DNA of 25,839 nt from Porphyromonadaceae bacterium UBA4702 (GCA_002404675.1 DHKE01000080.1:1-25839), one strand, 5' to 3'; positions 9,052 through 18,733 are shown, counted from the stretch's first letter. Numbers and translations are program-made. Notes: a model not told the origin generated them from the sequence alone.

Positions 9052-9205
9052 ATAAAATTACAATTACGCGGACCGGACGAGGGGTGCATACGCGCTTGCA
9101 GCACAGCACTGTCGCCTGACCCTGATTAAACTTTTCTTTTCCCAACTATGCCATATCTGTCCTGCGGCGAGGCTGTCTCGGCAAGGCATAATGGGATAGC
9201 AGGTG

Positions 9206-9236
9206 CAAAGTTGCGAAAAATAATCAACATTCGCAA
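9206..9236 (-). promoter_or_regulatory. Putative promoter of the 1237-residue protein gene
   Basis: On the minus strand TTG (9236-9234) is followed after 20 bases by CAACTTTG (9213-9206), which matches the Bacteroidetes -7 consensus TAnnTTTG except at its first base. The leader would be about 150 bases to the ATG at 9051. Confidence 0.45.
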
Positions 9237-9389
9237 TAGCGACAGCCGAAAAAACAGATAAATACGCGAACTTCACGCCGCTGGAACATTCACCTCATGC
9301 AGGTAAATTATGCAGCAAAACCAGCAGTTTACATTACACGGAATGGAACATCGCGGACACAAGAGGCACATGAGGTTAAAAACTTTTAT

Positions 9390-9420
9390 TTTGCCAATAC
9401 GTGTATTATTGCTATCTTTG
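9390..9420 (+). promoter_or_regulatory. Bacteroidetes-type promoter of the M6 protease operon
   Basis: TTTG (9390-9393), a spacer of exactly 19 bases, then TATCTTTG (9413-9420): a perfect match to the TTTG-N19-TAnnTTTG consensus of the Bacteroidetes primary sigma factor. Transcription should begin a few bases after 9420. That leaves a leader of about 10-15 bases to the ATG at 9437, or about 25-30 to the ATG at 9452. Confidence 0.85.
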
Positions 9421-9436
9421 TATCTAAATATACTAT

Positions 9437-12079
9437 ATGACGAAAAACCTCATGAAGCAAAATATAAGAGAAATCGCCCTTGCAGCGGCGTCAATCGCCT
9501 TTGGCGCTTCCGCTTTTGCAGTGCCGGCATTACCCGACATAGTCAATTACAGGCAACCTGACGGCAAAATGACACAAGTGGTCTTGCGCGGTGACGAGCA
9601 TTGCCACTGGTATGAAACACCGGACGGCACGATGCTGATGCCTGATGCGCAAGGAGGTCTTGTGACCGCCGACAGCAAATGGCAGACACGCATAGCCCGC
9701 CAGCGTGAGGCAGCTGTGGCGAGAGCGTCCTCATACACCACCTTTCCTACCACAGGGCGGCAAAAAGCCCTCGTGATACTCGTGCAATACACAGACCGGG
9801 CGTTCACTTACGGCCATGACGAGTTCAACGACATGCTCAACAAGCCAGGCTATGCCAACCTGGGCGCAGCCGGCAGCGCATACGACTATTTCATCGAGAA
9901 CTCCGCCGGGCAGTTCGCCCCCGAGTTTGATGTCTACGGGCCGGTGACACTCGACCACGAGATGTCCTACTACGGCGCAAACGACGACGCGCTTGCCCAC
10001 GAAATGGTGGCAGAGGCGTGCCGCAAACTCGACAATGAAATTGACTTCAGCCAGTATGACCGCGACAATGACGGCTGGGTTGACAACGTTTACATATTCT
10101 ACGCAGGCTACGGCGAGGCCGACGGCGGCGGCGTGAACAGCGTATGGCCGCACTCGGCAAACGCCTTCTCCAAGGGGGTGCGCCTCAATCCCGACGGCGT
10201 GCAGATAGGACATTACGCCTGTTCAAACGAGCTGGTGGGCAACACTCAGCGAATGGTCGGCATAGGCACGTTCTGCCATGAGTTTTCGCACGTGCTCGGG
10301 CTGCCCGACCTGTACAGCACAAACGGCAACGATGCGTTCACGCCATACTATTACTCGCTCATGGACCATGGCAACTACAACCGTGACGGACGCTGCCCCT
10401 GCGCACTGACCGCATACGAGCGTTATTTCCTCGGCTGGAACGAGCCGACGGTCATCGACGGCGAGGGCACGCTGCGCATCGCGTCGATAGACTCCAACAT
10501 GGCATACCGCGTGAACATCCCCGGCGCGGACGAAGAGTATTACCTGCTCGAGAACCGGCAGCAGAGCAGCTGGGACGCAGCCCTGCCAGGGCATGGGCTG
10601 CTGATATGGCACATCGACTACAACAAGGGCGTTTGGGACAGCAATGCCGTCAACAACGACAGCAAACGCCAGCGCGTTGACCTGATAGAGGCAGACCAGC
10701 AGGAAGACCTCGACTCTTCGGCCGGCGACCCGTTCCCTGGCAGCAAAAACGTCACCTCGTTCAGCGGCTTCCGCGGGCGCAACGCGGGGTTGCTGGACTA
10801 CACGTTGAGCAACATACGCGAGAGGGACAATGCCGTAATCCTTGATTTCGGCACTTCATCTGAACTGCCGCAGACACCTGCCGCTCTCGACGCAGAGGGT
10901 GTGGACGACAACTTCTTCACAGCACGATGGCAGGAAGTCGAAGGAGCTGACGGTTATGTGGTCAACGTATACGCATACGAGGACGGCCGCATACGCAACC
11001 TGCCCGAATACACCTTGCTTCAGACGGCGGAAACTTCACTCGTGGTCAAAGGCCTCGAGCCTCAAACACAATATGAATATACGGTGGCTGCACGCCGTGG
11101 CATGAGCGTCGGCGCGTTCAGCACGCCTGTCGCCGTCACCACGGCCGAACCCGGCATAGCATACAGCACTGTCGAGGCTCTCGACGCGACAGACATAACA
11201 GACATCTCGTTTACAGCCAACTGGAACGCTCTGGAACTGGCTGAGAGCTACGCCCTCGACGTGTTCCGAATGACGGATGTGAACGCTGACGCCGACATAG
11301 CAGCTTTCAGTTCGCCGCTGGAACTGCCCGAGGGTTGGAGCGGCACTGCAAGCGGCACCATGAGCGTCAACGGATATTTCGGAGCGGAAGCCCCGTCGCT
11401 CCGCTTCTCGCAGAACGCAGAGGCGCTGCAAAGCCCGGAGTATGACAAGGACATCGAGAGCCTGTCGTTCTGGATGCGCGGCTACAAAGCCGACGCGGCG
11501 GCATCTCTCACAGTGTCAGTGCTTGACAACGGCGTATGGCGCGTTCTCGACGAAATCAAACCTATAGACAACAGCGCGGGCAAGACGATGACGTATGACG
11601 CGGCTGATTTGGGACACTCGCGTGCCGTCAAGCTGCAATACAGCATGCCCTCAGGCAACGGCAGCGTGTGCGTGGACGACGTGACAATCGGCTTCGGCAC
11701 AGTCGCTCAACGTGAATACATCGCCAACAAGGCCGATGTCGGCACAGGCACATCTGCCTCAATCGACGGACTTCAGCCGCTCACACAGTACTGCTACATC
11801 GTCTACGGCAAGCGCGGCGACCGCTACTCCTTGCCGTCAGCGGCAATCACCGTCACCACATCGCCCGGAGGCAGTGTCAGCAGCATACACACGGAAGTTA
11901 CACTCCGTGCCGACGGCAACCGCCTCGCTTTTGACATACCAGCGGGCAGCCATCTGCGGATATACACTCTCGCCGGCATCTGCACAGCAACATTCGACCG
12001 CAGCGGCGAGACCACCCTCCCTGAAGGCATATATATTGTACACACCTGCGGCAAAGCCTATAAAGTGACAATAAAATAA
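9437..12079 (+). CDS. Secreted M6-family zinc metalloprotease with fn3/adhesin C-terminal region
   Basis: An 880-residue predicted endopeptidase. The signal peptide ends ASAFA|VP near residue 28. The start may be the ATG at 9437 or, with a more usual leader and n-region, at 9452 (MKQNIREIA). The M6 (immune inhibitor A-like) catalytic region spans about 100-470. Its zinc motif HEFSHVLGLPD has His281, Glu282 (general base), His285 and Asp291, all intact; YDRDNDGWVDNVYIFYAG upstream is typical of the family. Then come fn3 (482-568) and a second fn3 (about 575-808) split by an inserted anchor-J-like module (about 614-754, SLSFWMRGY...VCVDDVTIG). The sorting-like domain is 812-880 (LPEGIYIVHTCGKAYKVTIK). 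It is the first gene of a probable operon, 13 bases before the 12093 gene. It likely degrades host, dietary or mucosal protein outside the cell; the substrate is unknown. Confidence 0.92.
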   Translation: MTKNLMKQNIREIALAAASIAFGASAFAVPALPDIVNYRQPDGKMTQVVLRGDEHCHWYETPDGTMLMPDAQGGLVTADSKWQTRIARQREAAVARASSYTTFPTTGRQKALVILVQYTDRAFTYGHDEFNDMLNKPGYANLGAAGSAYDYFIENSAGQFAPEFDVYGPVTLDHEMSYYGANDDALAHEMVAEACRKLDNEIDFSQYDRDNDGWVDNVYIFYAGYGEADGGGVNSVWPHSANAFSKGVRLNPDGVQIGHYACSNELVGNTQRMVGIGTFCHEFSHVLGLPDLYSTNGNDAFTPYYYSLMDHGNYNRDGRCPCALTAYERYFLGWNEPTVIDGEGTLRIASIDSNMAYRVNIPGADEEYYLLENRQQSSWDAALPGHGLLIWHIDYNKGVWDSNAVNNDSKRQRVDLIEADQQEDLDSSAGDPFPGSKNVTSFSGFRGRNAGLLDYTLSNIRERDNAVILDFGTSSELPQTPAALDAEGVDDNFFTARWQEVEGADGYVVNVYAYEDGRIRNLPEYTLLQTAETSLVVKGLEPQTQYEYTVAARRGMSVGAFSTPVAVTTAEPGIAYSTVEALDATDITDISFTANWNALELAESYALDVFRMTDVNADADIAAFSSPLELPEGWSGTASGTMSVNGYFGAEAPSLRFSQNAEALQSPEYDKDIESLSFWMRGYKADAAASLTVSVLDNGVWRVLDEIKPIDNSAGKTMTYDAADLGHSRAVKLQYSMPSGNGSVCVDDVTIGFGTVAQREYIANKADVGTGTSASIDGLQPLTQYCYIVYGKRGDRYSLPSAAITVTTSPGGSVSSIHTEVTLRADGNRLAFDIPAGSHLRIYTLAGICTATFDRSGETTLPEGIYIVHTCGKAYKVTIK

Positions 12080-12092
12080 CTCTCAATAACCA

Positions 12093-15000
12093 ATGAACCC
12101 TTTACTGAAAAAACTCTTTGTCCTGTCTGTCGGACTGGCATCTGCAGCAACGGCATACGCTGCCGCGCCGGCAGGCGACAAGCACGGCGACGCTGAACGG
12201 CTGCGTTACTCACGCTACCATCAACAGTCCAGCGGCGGACTGTACAGCGTGCCGAAATCCATCAAACCGTCGCTTGCCCCCCTGCGCATCTCCACCGAGG
12301 GGCGGCCTGAACTGATAGCCAACTGCACATCGAGCAGCGTCGGCTACGGCATGTACTCCTTCTACCCAGAGCAGGATCTCACGCTGAACAGACAGGCCGA
12401 AATACCGGCGTTCTTCGGCGGAGCAGTCTACGTCAACGGCAAGTACTACGGCGCGGACTATGACTATGACGACAATTATGACCTGACATACGTGCGCTGG
12501 TACGTCTACGACGCGCTGACGTGGCACTGCGACAAGATGGTCGAAAACCCTCTCGACTATTCTTACATCGCGACAGACCGCACGTATGACTCCACGACCG
12601 GCACGGTCTACTCGATATGCTATGACAAGACCGGCGAGAGCATCTGGCTCGCCACCACTTCGCTCACAGACGGCGCATCAACACTGATTGCCGCCCTCGA
12701 CAAGGAGGTTATCATGATTGCCGCCGACGCTTCGGGACGGCTCTTCGGCATCGACACGACAGCCAACCTCTACCGCATAGACAAGAATACGGCGGCTCTC
12801 ACGCTCATCGGCAACACCAACATCTATGAGGGCTACCAGTCTACATACACACAGTCGATCACCTTTGACAACACTACGGGCAAACTCTACTGGGCAGAGT
12901 TCCACAGCGAGGGTCTGTTCCGGTCAAAGTCTGCGCTCTACGAGGTAGACCCGGCTACGGCTGCGACAGTCAAGATAGCCGACCTGCCAGGCAACCCTGA
13001 GATGGTAGGCCTGTATGTGGCAGACTATATGCAGCCCGGCGTGCCGGCAGCAGCCACAAACCTGACCGCTGTCCCGGAAAAGGAGGGGTCAACAAAAGTC
13101 GCGTTCTCGTTCACCGCACCGAGCAAGACTATCGGCGGCGGCGACCTGACAGGCCAGCTGACAATAGAAATGACCGTGGACGGCGACATCTTCGACATTC
13201 GCGAAGCACAGCCGGGCGAGACTGTCACGACAAGTTCAATGTCCTTTCCTCGCGGCCTGCGCACCCTGAAAGTGACAGCGTCAAATGACAACGGAGCCGG
13301 CGAGGTGGCAGCTATCATGTTCTACGCAGGCTATGACGTTCCGGCAGCGGTCAAAGACCTTACGCTCACCTCCAACGACAAGACCGCAACAGTCACCTGG
13401 ACTGCCCCGACCGAAGGCGCAGAAGGCGGCGCGATACACACTCCGCTGACATACGACGTTGTCCGCATGCCTGGCGACGTGACAGTGGCTACCGCAATAT
13501 CCGAAACCACATTCTCCGAGACGCTGACATCTCCGGCCAAATACTACTACACCGTGACACCCTCTTCACAGGACGGCAAGGGCGTAGCAGCCTCGTCAAA
13601 CGGCATGATAATCGGCAACTTCGAGATACCCTACTACTGCGGTTTCGACACACAAGGCGAATATGACATGTACACCGTCATTGACCTGCAGAGCGAAGGC
13701 AAGGTGTGGGAGTATGACGTTGAGAACCAGCGTCTGCGCCACCCGTGGAGTCTCAATGGCGTAATAGACGACTACATCGTCACCCCGGGGCTGAACCTCT
13801 CGGGCGCGAAGTCATACGAGTTCTCGTTTGACGGCTACCAGATGGCAGACAGCTATCCCGAGCACATCATGCTCTATTTCGGCCCGAGCATGGACATCAA
13901 CGAGATGAAGCTAGTCCTCGACACCGGCAAGCTCCCGACAGAGGCACAGCGATACAGTGGCGTGGTTGCGCCGCCGGCAGACGGCATCTACTATTTCGCG
14001 CTGCGCAGCAAGACCGGCAACAACGGTTTCATGTCGTATGCCGACAACATCCGCGTCAATGACAAGGGGTCTTCAGCCGTTCCCGCGACGGTATCCGACT
14101 TCAAGGCCGAAGCGGCGGCCAACGGCGAACTCGCCATCAAGCTCTCCATGACAGCGCCCTCGACCACCATAGGCGGCGCACCGCTCAACGCCATCTCGCA
14201 CATCGACATCATTCGCGGCGAGGGCAACGAGCCTATTAAGACTTTTGACAACCCCGAACCGGGCAAGCCGCTCGAATGGACTGACACTTCAGTCAAGACC
14301 GGCAGCTATACATACCGCGTCATCGTCTATTCCGAAAGCGGCGCTGGCGAACCGGTTTCCGCGACAGCCTTTGCCGGCATCGACGTGCCCAGCGCACCCA
14401 CCGGCATTACAGCCGACGGCCCTGACGGCAACCGCAAAATCAGCTGGACTGCACCCGCCCGCGGCGCAAACGGCGGCAACCTCGATGGTCTGCTATCATA
14501 CCGCCTCAGCCGCGTGGTCAACGACGAGACAACCGTACTTGCCGACAACTATGCAGAAACTGAATACACCGACACTTGGGAGGCCGACCGTCAGGCTTTC
14601 GTATACTATACAGTGGCAGCCGTGACAAGCGCCGGCGAGAGCGAAGCCGCGACATCTGAATCATTCGCAGTGGGCAAGCCCTACGAAATACCATACAACG
14701 AATCATTCGCCGGCGGCAAAACACAGACTCAGCCATGGTCTGTTGAGCAGGTTGCGGGATACATGGGGTCTTGGACAATAGAACAGCAGGGCGACCAGCC
14801 TTACATCAAAGCCCAAGACAGCGACGACGGACTGGCTACGTTTGACGGCTACCACAGCTGGACCAAGGACTGCGAGCTCCGCCTCATCTCACCCGCCATC
14901 GACATAGCAAAATACATTGACCCCGAGCTGTCGTTCTACTTCTACCACTACAACGGTCTGGCCGGATGGTGGCAGGAAGAGGCCGACCCCGTCAACGAGA

Positions 15001-15431
15001 CAATGTGCGTGGAAATATCCATGGACGGCGGCCCGTTCCAGATACTTCCCAATTCCGACATCACGCTCTATGCAGCTGAATCGAGCTGGAAACAGTACAA
15101 GTTTGACCTTGCCAACTACCGCAAATGCACAAGCATACGCATCGCGTTCCGCGGCAAGGGAGCCGGCTGCGCCAACATCCACATCGACAACATCGGTGTC
15201 AACGGCACTATAATCGACGAGAAGGTTGACCTCATCGGTGCTGACAACGGCATCGTGACAGGCGACAAGGGTGGCATCCGCTTCAGCGGTCTGACACACG
15301 GCATCACCATCTACGACACCGCCGGCCGCAAGGTGGCTGCAAGCCGCAGCCAGCAGGGCTTCATTGCGCTCCCCGCAGGGATTTACATCGCCGTGAGCGG
15401 CAATGAGAAACAGAAAACAATAGTGAAATAA
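12093..15431 (+). CDS. Secreted propeller-fn3-adhesin protein, paralogue of the 1237-residue protein
   Basis: A 1112-residue protein with a clear signal peptide (LLKKLFVLSV...ATAYA|AAP, about residue 23). Predicted domains: propeller-like 70-312 (YDSTTGTVYSI, ASGRLFGIDTTANLYRID, FDNTTGKLYWAEF); fn3 316-410 and 414-500; anchor-J 510-656 (DDYIVTPGLNL...SYADNIRV); fn3 662-762 and 764-858; second anchor-J 865-1037 (AQDSDDG...NIHIDNIGV); sorting-like domain 1045-1112 (ALPAGIYIAVSGNEKQKTIVK). Only the CARDB-like domain of the 1237-residue paralogue is missing. It starts 13 bases after the M6 protease stop, so the two are probably cotranscribed and may work together, for example as protease and surface binding partner (inference). 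A stable hairpin follows the stop. Confidence 0.9.
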   Translation: MNPLLKKLFVLSVGLASAATAYAAAPAGDKHGDAERLRYSRYHQQSSGGLYSVPKSIKPSLAPLRISTEGRPELIANCTSSSVGYGMYSFYPEQDLTLNRQAEIPAFFGGAVYVNGKYYGADYDYDDNYDLTYVRWYVYDALTWHCDKMVENPLDYSYIATDRTYDSTTGTVYSICYDKTGESIWLATTSLTDGASTLIAALDKEVIMIAADASGRLFGIDTTANLYRIDKNTAALTLIGNTNIYEGYQSTYTQSITFDNTTGKLYWAEFHSEGLFRSKSALYEVDPATAATVKIADLPGNPEMVGLYVADYMQPGVPAAATNLTAVPEKEGSTKVAFSFTAPSKTIGGGDLTGQLTIEMTVDGDIFDIREAQPGETVTTSSMSFPRGLRTLKVTASNDNGAGEVAAIMFYAGYDVPAAVKDLTLTSNDKTATVTWTAPTEGAEGGAIHTPLTYDVVRMPGDVTVATAISETTFSETLTSPAKYYYTVTPSSQDGKGVAASSNGMIIGNFEIPYYCGFDTQGEYDMYTVIDLQSEGKVWEYDVENQRLRHPWSLNGVIDDYIVTPGLNLSGAKSYEFSFDGYQMADSYPEHIMLYFGPSMDINEMKLVLDTGKLPTEAQRYSGVVAPPADGIYYFALRSKTGNNGFMSYADNIRVNDKGSSAVPATVSDFKAEAAANGELAIKLSMTAPSTTIGGAPLNAISHIDIIRGEGNEPIKTFDNPEPGKPLEWTDTSVKTGSYTYRVIVYSESGAGEPVSATAFAGIDVPSAPTGITADGPDGNRKISWTAPARGANGGNLDGLLSYRLSRVVNDETTVLADNYAETEYTDTWEADRQAFVYYTVAAVTSAGESEAATSESFAVGKPYEIPYNESFAGGKTQTQPWSVEQVAGYMGSWTIEQQGDQPYIKAQDSDDGLATFDGYHSWTKDCELRLISPAIDIAKYIDPELSFYFYHYNGLAGWWQEEADPVNETMCVEISMDGGPFQILPNSDITLYAAESSWKQYKFDLANYRKCTSIRIAFRGKGAGCANIHIDNIGVNGTIIDEKVDLIGADNGIVTGDKGGIRFSGLTHGITIYDTAGRKVAASRSQQGFIALPAGIYIAVSGNEKQKTIVK

Positions 15432-15439
15432 CAATCAAC

Positions 15440-15479
15440 GGGGGAGGACGCCAGCCTCATAAGCCAGACATCCTCCCCC
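15440..15479 (+). other. Intercistronic hairpin without U-tract
   Basis: GGGGGAGGA (15440-15448) pairs over 9 bp with TCCTCCCCC (15471-15479). No T-run follows, so it is an inefficient terminator at best. It may protect the 3' end of the upstream message or tune expression of the next gene. Confidence 0.6.
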
Positions 15480-15505
15480 AAGTAATAACCCCTAAATTTG
15501 TGAGT

Positions 15506-18500
15506 ATGAAACAATTATTACAAAGGTTGGGATTGGCAATGGTCATCGCCGGCACAAGCGTGCCGACATTGTTGGCCGACCCCATTGCCAGCTATGATTT
15601 CAACTACGAGACGAGCGATGAGTTTGACGCGCAGTTCAACGTCCTAGACAACAACAATGACACCAACCAGTGGCAGTGGTACAAATACACCACCTACAGC
15701 CCCGGCTACTACTATGCCCGCGTATACGGCTACGGCGGCGCATCGTATGACGACTACATGACCACCAAGACGGCTGTCGCCCTCGAGGCCGGACACGCAT
15801 ACTGCGTAGAGTTCCAGGGCTGGACTGACGACTACTCATACAGCAGCGCAACCGACTCTACGGGCACCCTTGAACTGGGCTACGGCACAGGCGATGACGT
15901 GACCGCCTACACCATGTTCTCCTCATTCTCGCTGCCGTACATCAACAAGTACAGCCAAGAGACACCGCAGACTTTCAAGGGTTACTTCACAGTCCCCGCG
16001 TCAGGCAATTATTACCTGACATTCCACGCCACAGGCTCGCGCTCGTCATGCGTTGACAACATCGTCATCACTGATGCCGGCTCGCCCGACAAGCCCATGC
16101 CCGCTACAGACGTGACAGTCACTCCGGGCGAGAACTTCGCACTGACAGCCAACGTCACCTACACCCTCCCGACAAAGACTATCGTCGGAACTGACCTCAC
16201 CTCCCTCTCCAAGGTGCAGATCTACAATGGTGACCGGTTCGTGGCACAGGACGTGGCTACTCTCACACCTGGAACAACACGTTCTGTCCTGGACAACAAT
16301 GCGGTTGCCGGCGACCAGACTTACACGGTCTATGTCTTCAACGGCGACGAACAGTCTGAAGCCGCTTCTGCGTCTGCATACATCGGCCCGCTGACACCGA
16401 AGCCCGTCACCAACCTCAAGGTGACGCCGAGCAGCGAAGAGGCAGACACATACGTAATCAGCTGGACAGCCCCGACCAAGAGCGTGAACGACATGGACCT
16501 CGACGCTTCTGTGCTTAAATATGATGTGTACCGCGTCATCGACGGCAACGAGAGCAAGATCGCAATGCTGCTGACCGAGGCTTCGTTCACCGACACATAC
16601 GCGGCCGAAACCCGCGTGACAGTTGCATACAAAGTCGTGGCCCGCTACGGCACAATGAGCAGCGAGGGCACAACCTCGGCATCGTTCAAACTCGGCGCGA
16701 TGAACCTCCCCTTTGCCGACTCGTTTGCCGGCAACGTCCTCTCCGACGACTGGACTGCTGAAATCATCAGCGGCTCACGCAACTGGGAGACACAGGCTTC
16801 CGGCTCATCACCCTATTGCACACCTCAAGACAGTGACGGCGGCATGGTTTACTTCAATTCATACAACTCTCGCAAAGGCACTGGAGCTCGCCTGATCACT
16901 CCAGAGTTCGTCAACACTGCTGACTCCAACCCCGCAATCGAATTCTGGTTCTACCACTACACTTCTGGCGACGACCAGATGGCCATCGACGTACAGAAGG
17001 ACGGCGGCGAATGGGAACAGATAGACGGCACCCTCATCACGCTGAAGTCCAGCCCAGAGGGATGGACCAAGTACTCATTCTCCCTGACCAACGCTGTCGC
17101 CGGCAGCCAGAAGTACCGCGTGGCTTTCCGCGCAATCCCTGCTTACGGCTTCAACATCTTTGTCGACAATGTGCGTGTATTCAACCGCCTCGCACATGAC
17201 CTCCAGACCACAATTACCGGCCCGGAAACTATCATCGCCGGCAATGAAGCCACCTACACCATCACCGTCACCAACAACGGCATGGATGTGACTGCCAATG
17301 ACTATTCGCTTATGGTATGGGTTGACGAGACCCTTAGAGACAATGCCCTGGCAAGCGTGGACATCGCAGCCGGCGCATCGCAGACTTTTGAGTACAAGTA
17401 CAAGTTCAACAGCGGCTATGCTTACTCCAACGAAGAGTCTGTCGAGGTCAAAGCTGCAACAGACTATGATGCCGACATGGACACCTCAAACGACATCGCT
17501 GCCGCAGCGACTGTTGTCACGCTCCTCGAGAACCCGACAGCACAGAACCTCATGGGCGTTGTCAACGGAGACAACATCGAACTGACCTGGGATGCCGCCA
17601 TTGACTCCGACGGCTATACTCCGACCAACATCGACGAGGACTTCACCGGCGCAGCCAACGATGATACATTCGTTTACTGCGGCTGGACTGCCATTGACCG
17701 CGACCAGGCCGAAACAGGCACTCTCTACGGATACAAATCTTCTAACTGGAAGGTATTTGACATAAACAACTCATACGCACCTACGGCATCTTCGGGCGAA
17801 TGGCTCGCAGTACTGCCGCCAAAGACAAGCACTTCCGACGACTGGCTGATTTCGCCGCAGCTCAACTCATTCGACAAGTGCAATTTCAAGGTGACATTCA
17901 AGGCACTCTCTCAGAGCACGGGCGGCATCATGTCTGTCGCATACTCCACAACAGACAACCAGCCCGAAAGCTTCATCGAGCTTGAACCTATTACTCTTCA
18001 CAGCGGCAAGACTTGGTACATCTACGAGGCCACCGTACCTGGCTCTGCCAAGTATATCGCAATACATAACGTCTCAACAGCTTCTTCGTCCAACATCCTC
18101 GGCATCGACTACATCAAGGTTGAGTCAACACTCCCCGTAGTGCTCGGCTACAACGTGTATGAAGACATGTGGGATCAGCTTAACACTGAACTTGTGACCG
18201 AGACTTCATTCACGCTGCCCAAGGATAAGGGCAACACCACACGCGCCGGCGAGCAGCTCCGCTCGTTCACCGTATCGGCTGTCTATGCTGAAGGCGAGAC
18301 TGCACAGTGTGACCCCGCAGTGGTATCGATCGAATCAGGCGTTGACGAAATCAACGCCAACATCCCCGAGGTGAAGACAGTTGCCGGCGGCATCCAGACT
18401 TCCGCCGCTGCCGTGGTTTACTCGCTCGACGGCTGCAAGGTGGCTGCTGCTGACCGCGCCGCTGTCATCAGCCTGGCTCCCGGCATCTACCTCGTCCGCA

Positions 18501-18535
18501 CAGGCGACGTGACATACAAGGTTGTAGTCCGCTGA
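15506..18535 (+). CDS. Secreted multidomain adhesin-like protein with gingipain-type split fn3 module
   Basis: A 1009-residue protein from the ATG at 15506; an in-frame GTG lies two codons earlier, but the ATG begins a standard signal peptide (cleaved near TLLA|DP, residue 24). Predicted domains: anchor-J-like 26-190 (SSCVDNIVITD); fn3 197-293 (LPTKTIVGTDLTSLSKVQIY) and 298-395; anchor-J 400-558 (PQDSDGG...IFVDNVRVF); CARDB-like 564-672; an fn3 starting NLMGVVNGDNIELTWDA (679-697), interrupted by an anchor-J module (706-872, DDWLISPQLN...LGIDYIKV) and resuming at YNVYED to VYAEGE (881-931); sorting-like domain 945-1009 (GVDEI...LAPGIYLVRTGDVTYKVVVR). It is third in the M6 operon and ends at a strong terminator. 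Adhesion or ligand binding is likely; the target is unknown. Confidence 0.9.
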   Translation: MKQLLQRLGLAMVIAGTSVPTLLADPIASYDFNYETSDEFDAQFNVLDNNNDTNQWQWYKYTTYSPGYYYARVYGYGGASYDDYMTTKTAVALEAGHAYCVEFQGWTDDYSYSSATDSTGTLELGYGTGDDVTAYTMFSSFSLPYINKYSQETPQTFKGYFTVPASGNYYLTFHATGSRSSCVDNIVITDAGSPDKPMPATDVTVTPGENFALTANVTYTLPTKTIVGTDLTSLSKVQIYNGDRFVAQDVATLTPGTTRSVLDNNAVAGDQTYTVYVFNGDEQSEAASASAYIGPLTPKPVTNLKVTPSSEEADTYVISWTAPTKSVNDMDLDASVLKYDVYRVIDGNESKIAMLLTEASFTDTYAAETRVTVAYKVVARYGTMSSEGTTSASFKLGAMNLPFADSFAGNVLSDDWTAEIISGSRNWETQASGSSPYCTPQDSDGGMVYFNSYNSRKGTGARLITPEFVNTADSNPAIEFWFYHYTSGDDQMAIDVQKDGGEWEQIDGTLITLKSSPEGWTKYSFSLTNAVAGSQKYRVAFRAIPAYGFNIFVDNVRVFNRLAHDLQTTITGPETIIAGNEATYTITVTNNGMDVTANDYSLMVWVDETLRDNALASVDIAAGASQTFEYKYKFNSGYAYSNEESVEVKAATDYDADMDTSNDIAAAATVVTLLENPTAQNLMGVVNGDNIELTWDAAIDSDGYTPTNIDEDFTGAANDDTFVYCGWTAIDRDQAETGTLYGYKSSNWKVFDINNSYAPTASSGEWLAVLPPKTSTSDDWLISPQLNSFDKCNFKVTFKALSQSTGGIMSVAYSTTDNQPESFIELEPITLHSGKTWYIYEATVPGSAKYIAIHNVSTASSSNILGIDYIKVESTLPVVLGYNVYEDMWDQLNTELVTETSFTLPKDKGNTTRAGEQLRSFTVSAVYAEGETAQCDPAVVSIESGVDEINANIPEVKTVAGGIQTSAAAVVYSLDGCKVAAADRAAVISLAPGIYLVRTGDVTYKVVVR

Positions 18536-18569
18536 TACAGCGCATACAACGCTTAAATTCCCAATACAG

Positions 18570-18600
18570 GCATCCCGGCTCACCCCCGGGGTGCTTTTTT
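18570..18600 (+). terminator. Intrinsic terminator of the M6 protease operon
   Basis: GCATCCCGG (18570-18578) pairs with CCGGGGTGC (18586-18594), including one T-G pair, and TTTTTT (18595-18600) follows directly. It lies 34 bases after the stop codon at 18535. Confidence 0.9.
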
Positions 18601-18657
18601 CATGCTGCCGCTGAATATTTCGCATATACATATCATCCGTATTTGATAAATTATTAG

Positions 18658-18665
18658 TACCTTTG
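18658..18665 (+). promoter_or_regulatory. Possible -7 element for the 18734 gene
   Basis: TACCTTTG matches TAnnTTTG and lies between a strong terminator and the next gene, where a promoter is needed. No -33 box is at the proper spacing (the nearest TTTG, 18642-18645, is only 12 bases away), so an activator may be needed or this may be chance. Confidence 0.4.
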
Positions 18666-18733
18666 TGCATTGCCTTTGCCAACCTGTTTTATCGGCAGCA
18701 ATACCCCCAACCCGAAACCCATAAATGACATAT

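Larger units (their letters stand above)
9052..9436. other. Divergent intergenic region with promoters for both flanking genes
   Basis: This gap of 385 bases separates the leftward 1237-residue gene from the rightward M6 protease gene. It holds a putative leftward promoter (9206-9236) and a strong rightward one (9390-9420). An 8-base inverted pair, ACCTCATG (9292-9299) and CATGAGGT (9369-9376), lies between them and could be a regulator site. I see no gene in it. Confidence 0.5.

Noticed and set aside
15493..15500. TAAATTTG as a promoter for the 15506 gene
   Set aside because: No -33 box at 19-20 bases and it almost touches the start codon; kept only as a low-interest finding.
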